From an uncultured Verrucomicrobia subdivision 3 bacterium (GTDB lineage Bacteria; Verrucomicrobiota; Verrucomicrobiae; Limisphaerales; CAMLLE01), in the NCBI GenBank assembly GCA_946480555.1, contig CAMLLE010000106.1:1-8340 (forward strand): a DNA stretch of 8,340 nucleotides. The letters are read 5' to 3'. Made by a program: the position numbers and the translations under genes. Under the pieces are notes generated by a model. That model worked only from the letters and a program-made list of their open reading frames with translations. It was not told the origin of the DNA and did no database searches. This document shows, in pieces, positions 5,846-8,340 of this stretch; position 1 is the first letter of the stretch, and each line of letters opens with the position of its first letter.

Positions 5846-8340
5846 ATGACGACCCCAAACTCGCGATCTCGACTCACCCGACAGTCGTTGACTCTTTCAA
5901 AGAAACGTTCCTTCAAATGGCTGGTGGCCTGCGCCATGGCCGGCGGCGCCCCAGGTGCCTTCGCGGCCAGCCAGACGTGGACGAACGCGCCGGTGAGCGC
6001 CCTTTGGAATGTGCCAGCCAACTGGGTTGGCAATGCGGTTCCGGGCGATGTGAACAACACCGGAAACAACACAGTCAACAACGACACCGCCACTTTTAAT
6101 ACGCCCCTGTTCAATGGCATCGGCGGCGAGAACAACCCGATCGTTCCTGACGACGCCACGGTGGTGAACGGCCGCAGCCGGCGTGTGGGCAGCATCATCT
6201 TCGACACCGCCGACGTTGGCGCGTATGTCATTTCATCGCCCAGTCCGATGGTATTGCGCGATGCATCGACGCCCGCCCAAGGCATCCTTTACGTTAGTCA
6301 CAATGGAAGCATCCGGTTGAACCAGGCGGTGACCAACAAACAGGTGATTGCGGTTCCCATCCTGGTGAACCTCCCGTCAAGCACAGCGGGCGTTTACAAC
6401 CTGGTCAACAACTCAACCAATCCAGCTGCGACCTTGTCCTTGAATTCTCTCGAGCACAACGGTGCGAATACGCGCGCGACGAGGTTTGTTCTGGATGGCG
6501 TGAACACCGGAAACAATATCGTCACGAACCTCTCCGAAGGCCCCGGCAATGCCACGGGCGGCATCACCAAGCAAGGTTCCGGCACGTGGATCATCGCCGG
6601 CACGGGAACGTTTCCGGCCGCCTCACCGATCAACGTCAACGAAGGCACGTTGATCGTGCTGGCCCCGGACGCCTTCGGCGTCGCGACCGCCGCCACCGTG
6701 ACCAACACGGGTATCCTCCGGCTCGAAGGAATTACCCCCAATCTGACGACCGTCAATCTGCGCAATGGCGGAACGCTCCGCGGCAATGGAACTGTGGGCG
6801 TGAACGCCATCGCAGCCGGCAACCAGGTGGGCACGACCGCCACACTGGACACCATGAATGCGAGCGACGTGTTGTCCGCCGGCGTAGGCGGGGTCATTTC
6901 GGGCGGCGCTCCCGACACGGTTCTTCAGACCGCCGGGCCCGGCACCGTTGTGCTGGCCACGGAAAACACCTATGTCGGACGATGGTCATTTGGCGGCAAA
7001 ACCAATCAAATCGCCGCGCATGGTGCATTGGGCACAGGGCCGAATGCAAATGTCGCGGCAGGAGCGGTGCTTGATCTTGCGCCCTTGGGCGGCACGCCGT
7101 TCGTGCCGACCACGACGGGATTCGGTGGAAGCGGCACCGGCACGGCAGTCGGCACCAGCGCCGCCACGGTCCAGATGGATCCTGCGGCCGTGCTGACGCT
7201 CGACGGCAAGGCGGTCAACGTCACGTTCACGCCGTCCAGCGCGAGCGGCGATCTTACGCATCCGGCATTGTACATTGCATCTGGAACACTCTCACTCAAC
7301 GGCAACACCTTTTTTGTGAACAACGCCTCGGGCAGCCCGCTCGGCGTCGGCACCTATCGGTTGATCCAGCAGGCTTCGGGTTCGGTGACCTCTGGCGGAA
7401 GCTACGCTGTCCTGATGAGCGGCAGCGGTGTGGCCGCCGGAACCATCGCCGCCATCCAAGTGGCTGGTGGAAATGTGGACCTCGTTGTTTCCGCTTACAC
7501 GCCCAAGAACCTGGTCTGGCAGGGTGGAAATCCTGACAGCACTTGGGACATCAACACCACGGCGAATTTCCTGAATGGCGCCACGCCCTCCGTCTTCAAC
7601 AATTCGGACGCCGTGCTGTTTAATGCCACCGGCGTCGCGAACTCCACCGTGACACTGGCGGGCACTCTCGCCCCTTCGCAACTGACGGTGGATACCAGCG
7701 CAGGAGATTACACTTTCACTGGTGCTGGCCAGGTGGGCGGCGCTGCTTCGCTTGCCAAGGTTGGCACCGGCACCCTCGTCGTCCAGACGGCGAATGGATA
7801 CGCAGGCGGCACGGTGATCAGCAATGGCACGATCCAATATGCAGCGGCAAACGCCCTCCCGGCGGTTGGCAGCGGCGATGTTACGATTCATGACAACGGC
7901 CGGCTTGATCTCAATGGCCAGAACGGCGGCATCAACGCACTGGTCGGCACCGGCACGGTGGACGTGACCGGCGGAGGCACTTCGGTGCTGACGGTTGGAA
8001 ACAACGATCGGGGCGGGACGTTTTCCGGCCGGCTGCAGAACACTTCCGGAACGCTTGCGCTGACCAAGGTTGGAACGAACAGCCAGGTGCTCTCCGCGTC
8101 GAATTCCTATGCCGGACTCACGACGGTTCAAAACGGCATTCTCGTGGCCGCAAATCAAAACGCCTTGGGCACAGGAGAACTGGTCGCCGATGGCGGCATC
8201 GTGGATGTCGCCACTGATCGGCTTGTCGTTTCCAGCCTGTCGGGCGGTGGAGGTCTGATCGCGAATAATTCGACGACCACGACCAATGCGCTGGTCATCA
8301 ATGGATCCGCGGCAACCACCTTCAACGGCACCATCGCCGA
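5846..8340 (+). CDS. Giant exported autotransporter-associated beta-strand repeat protein (5' part, runs off window)
   Basis: One frame stays open from the ATG at 5846 to the window edge: 831 complete codons and no stop. Residues 1-40 or 41 are a long signal peptide with a basic N-region, hydrophobic core WLVACAMAGGAPGAFA and Ala-x-Ala cleavage. The rest is rich in Gly, Thr, Asn, Val and Ala with few charged residues, typical of right-handed beta-helix passenger proteins. Copies resembling the autotransporter-associated beta-strand repeat (PF12951/TIGR02601 type, 'L-x-K-x-G-x-G-T-L-x-L ... N-x-Y-x-G-x-T-x-x-x-x-G-T-L') lie at about 238-274, 361-400, 631-672 and 734-775. The clearest starts SLAKVGTGTLVVQTANGY. 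A 'W ... W ... NW ... P' opening motif appears at 45-67 (W45, W54, W60) and a related one at 558-567 (W558, W567), suggesting two successive modules. In Verrucomicrobia such proteins often exceed 1500 residues and end in a PEP-CTERM or autotransporter domain; that end is outside the window. No enzyme motif is seen. The likely role is surface adhesion or structure. No Shine-Dalgarno precedes the start. Confidence 0.88.
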   Translation, partial: MTTPNSRSRLTRQSLTLSKKRSFKWLVACAMAGGAPGAFAASQTWTNAPVSALWNVPANWVGNAVPGDVNNTGNNTVNNDTATFNTPLFNGIGGENNPIVPDDATVVNGRSRRVGSIIFDTADVGAYVISSPSPMVLRDASTPAQGILYVSHNGSIRLNQAVTNKQVIAVPILVNLPSSTAGVYNLVNNSTNPAATLSLNSLEHNGANTRATRFVLDGVNTGNNIVTNLSEGPGNATGGITKQGSGTWIIAGTGTFPAASPINVNEGTLIVLAPDAFGVATAATVTNTGILRLEGITPNLTTVNLRNGGTLRGNGTVGVNAIAAGNQVGTTATLDTMNASDVLSAGVGGVISGGAPDTVLQTAGPGTVVLATENTYVGRWSFGGKTNQIAAHGALGTGPNANVAAGAVLDLAPLGGTPFVPTTTGFGGSGTGTAVGTSAATVQMDPAAVLTLDGKAVNVTFTPSSASGDLTHPALYIASGTLSLNGNTFFVNNASGSPLGVGTYRLIQQASGSVTSGGSYAVLMSGSGVAAGTIAAIQVAGGNVDLVVSAYTPKNLVWQGGNPDSTWDINTTANFLNGATPSVFNNSDAVLFNATGVANSTVTLAGTLAPSQLTVDTSAGDYTFTGAGQVGGAASLAKVGTGTLVVQTANGYAGGTVISNGTIQYAAANALPAVGSGDVTIHDNGRLDLNGQNGGINALVGTGTVDVTGGGTSVLTVGNNDRGGTFSGRLQNTSGTLALTKVGTNSQVLSASNSYAGLTTVQNGILVAANQNALGTGELVADGGIVDVATDRLVVSSLSGGGGLIANNSTTTTNALVINGSAATTFNGTIA

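Noticed and set aside
5819..5847. Promoter for the giant gene with TTGACG at 5819-5824
   Set aside because: No good -10 box lies at 16-18 bp; the best spaced hexamer (TTATAT) overlaps the start codon, and TTGACG overlaps the hairpin's T run.
7292..8158. 288-codon open frame on the minus strand (also 6394-6918 and 5842-6285)
   Set aside because: These are shadows of the giant plus-strand gene, whose frame is open for 831 codons with a signal peptide and recognisable repeats.

Overview
The window looks like chromosomal DNA of a free-living Verrucomicrobiota bacterium, probably near the Pedosphaera/Limisphaerales group. This is inferred from protein style, not from a marker gene. The clues are a very large secreted protein with autotransporter-associated beta-strand repeats, a multidomain secreted M64-type metallopeptidase whose N-terminal region carries the 'TTNLTHW ... 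FFRV' module common in Verrucomicrobia exoproteins, GC-rich coding sequence, and starts without clear Shine-Dalgarno sequences. No rRNA, tRNA, CRISPR array, transposase or phage gene was seen.

Layout: positions 1-125 are intergenic, with a short tandem repeat at the edge and a hairpin that may terminate the first gene. Positions 126-3578 (minus) encode an exported 1150-residue protein: signal peptide, beta-rich N-terminal part, STN-like segment, proline-rich linker, M64 (IgA-peptidase-like) zinc metallopeptidase domain with HEFGHNPGGLGDEY, and seven C-terminal FG-GAP/VCBS-like repeats that probably form a beta-propeller. Positions 3579-3965 separate this gene from a divergent one and hold a perfect AT palindrome, a long imperfect inverted repeat and a pyrimidine-rich tract. 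Positions 3966-5360 (plus) encode Mpl, the murein-tripeptide recycling ligase. Positions 5361-5845 hold three related palindromes with co-varying stems, a 45-codon gene remnant on the minus strand and a strong hairpin flanked by A and T runs. From 5846 to the window end (plus) runs the 5' part of a giant exported beta-helical repeat protein. At least 831 codons are open with no stop.

The three genes do not look like one pathway or operon. The peptidase and mpl are divergent, and mpl is separated from the giant gene by 485 bp of non-coding DNA. Two are surface or secreted proteins; mpl is cytosolic housekeeping for peptidoglycan recycling. The best candidate for something undescribed is the set of three hairpins just after mpl. 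They share a GGCA loop, fixed GC-rich positions and a (C/G)TACC flank, while three base pairs in each stem differ and co-vary. I found no convincing new multi-gene system.
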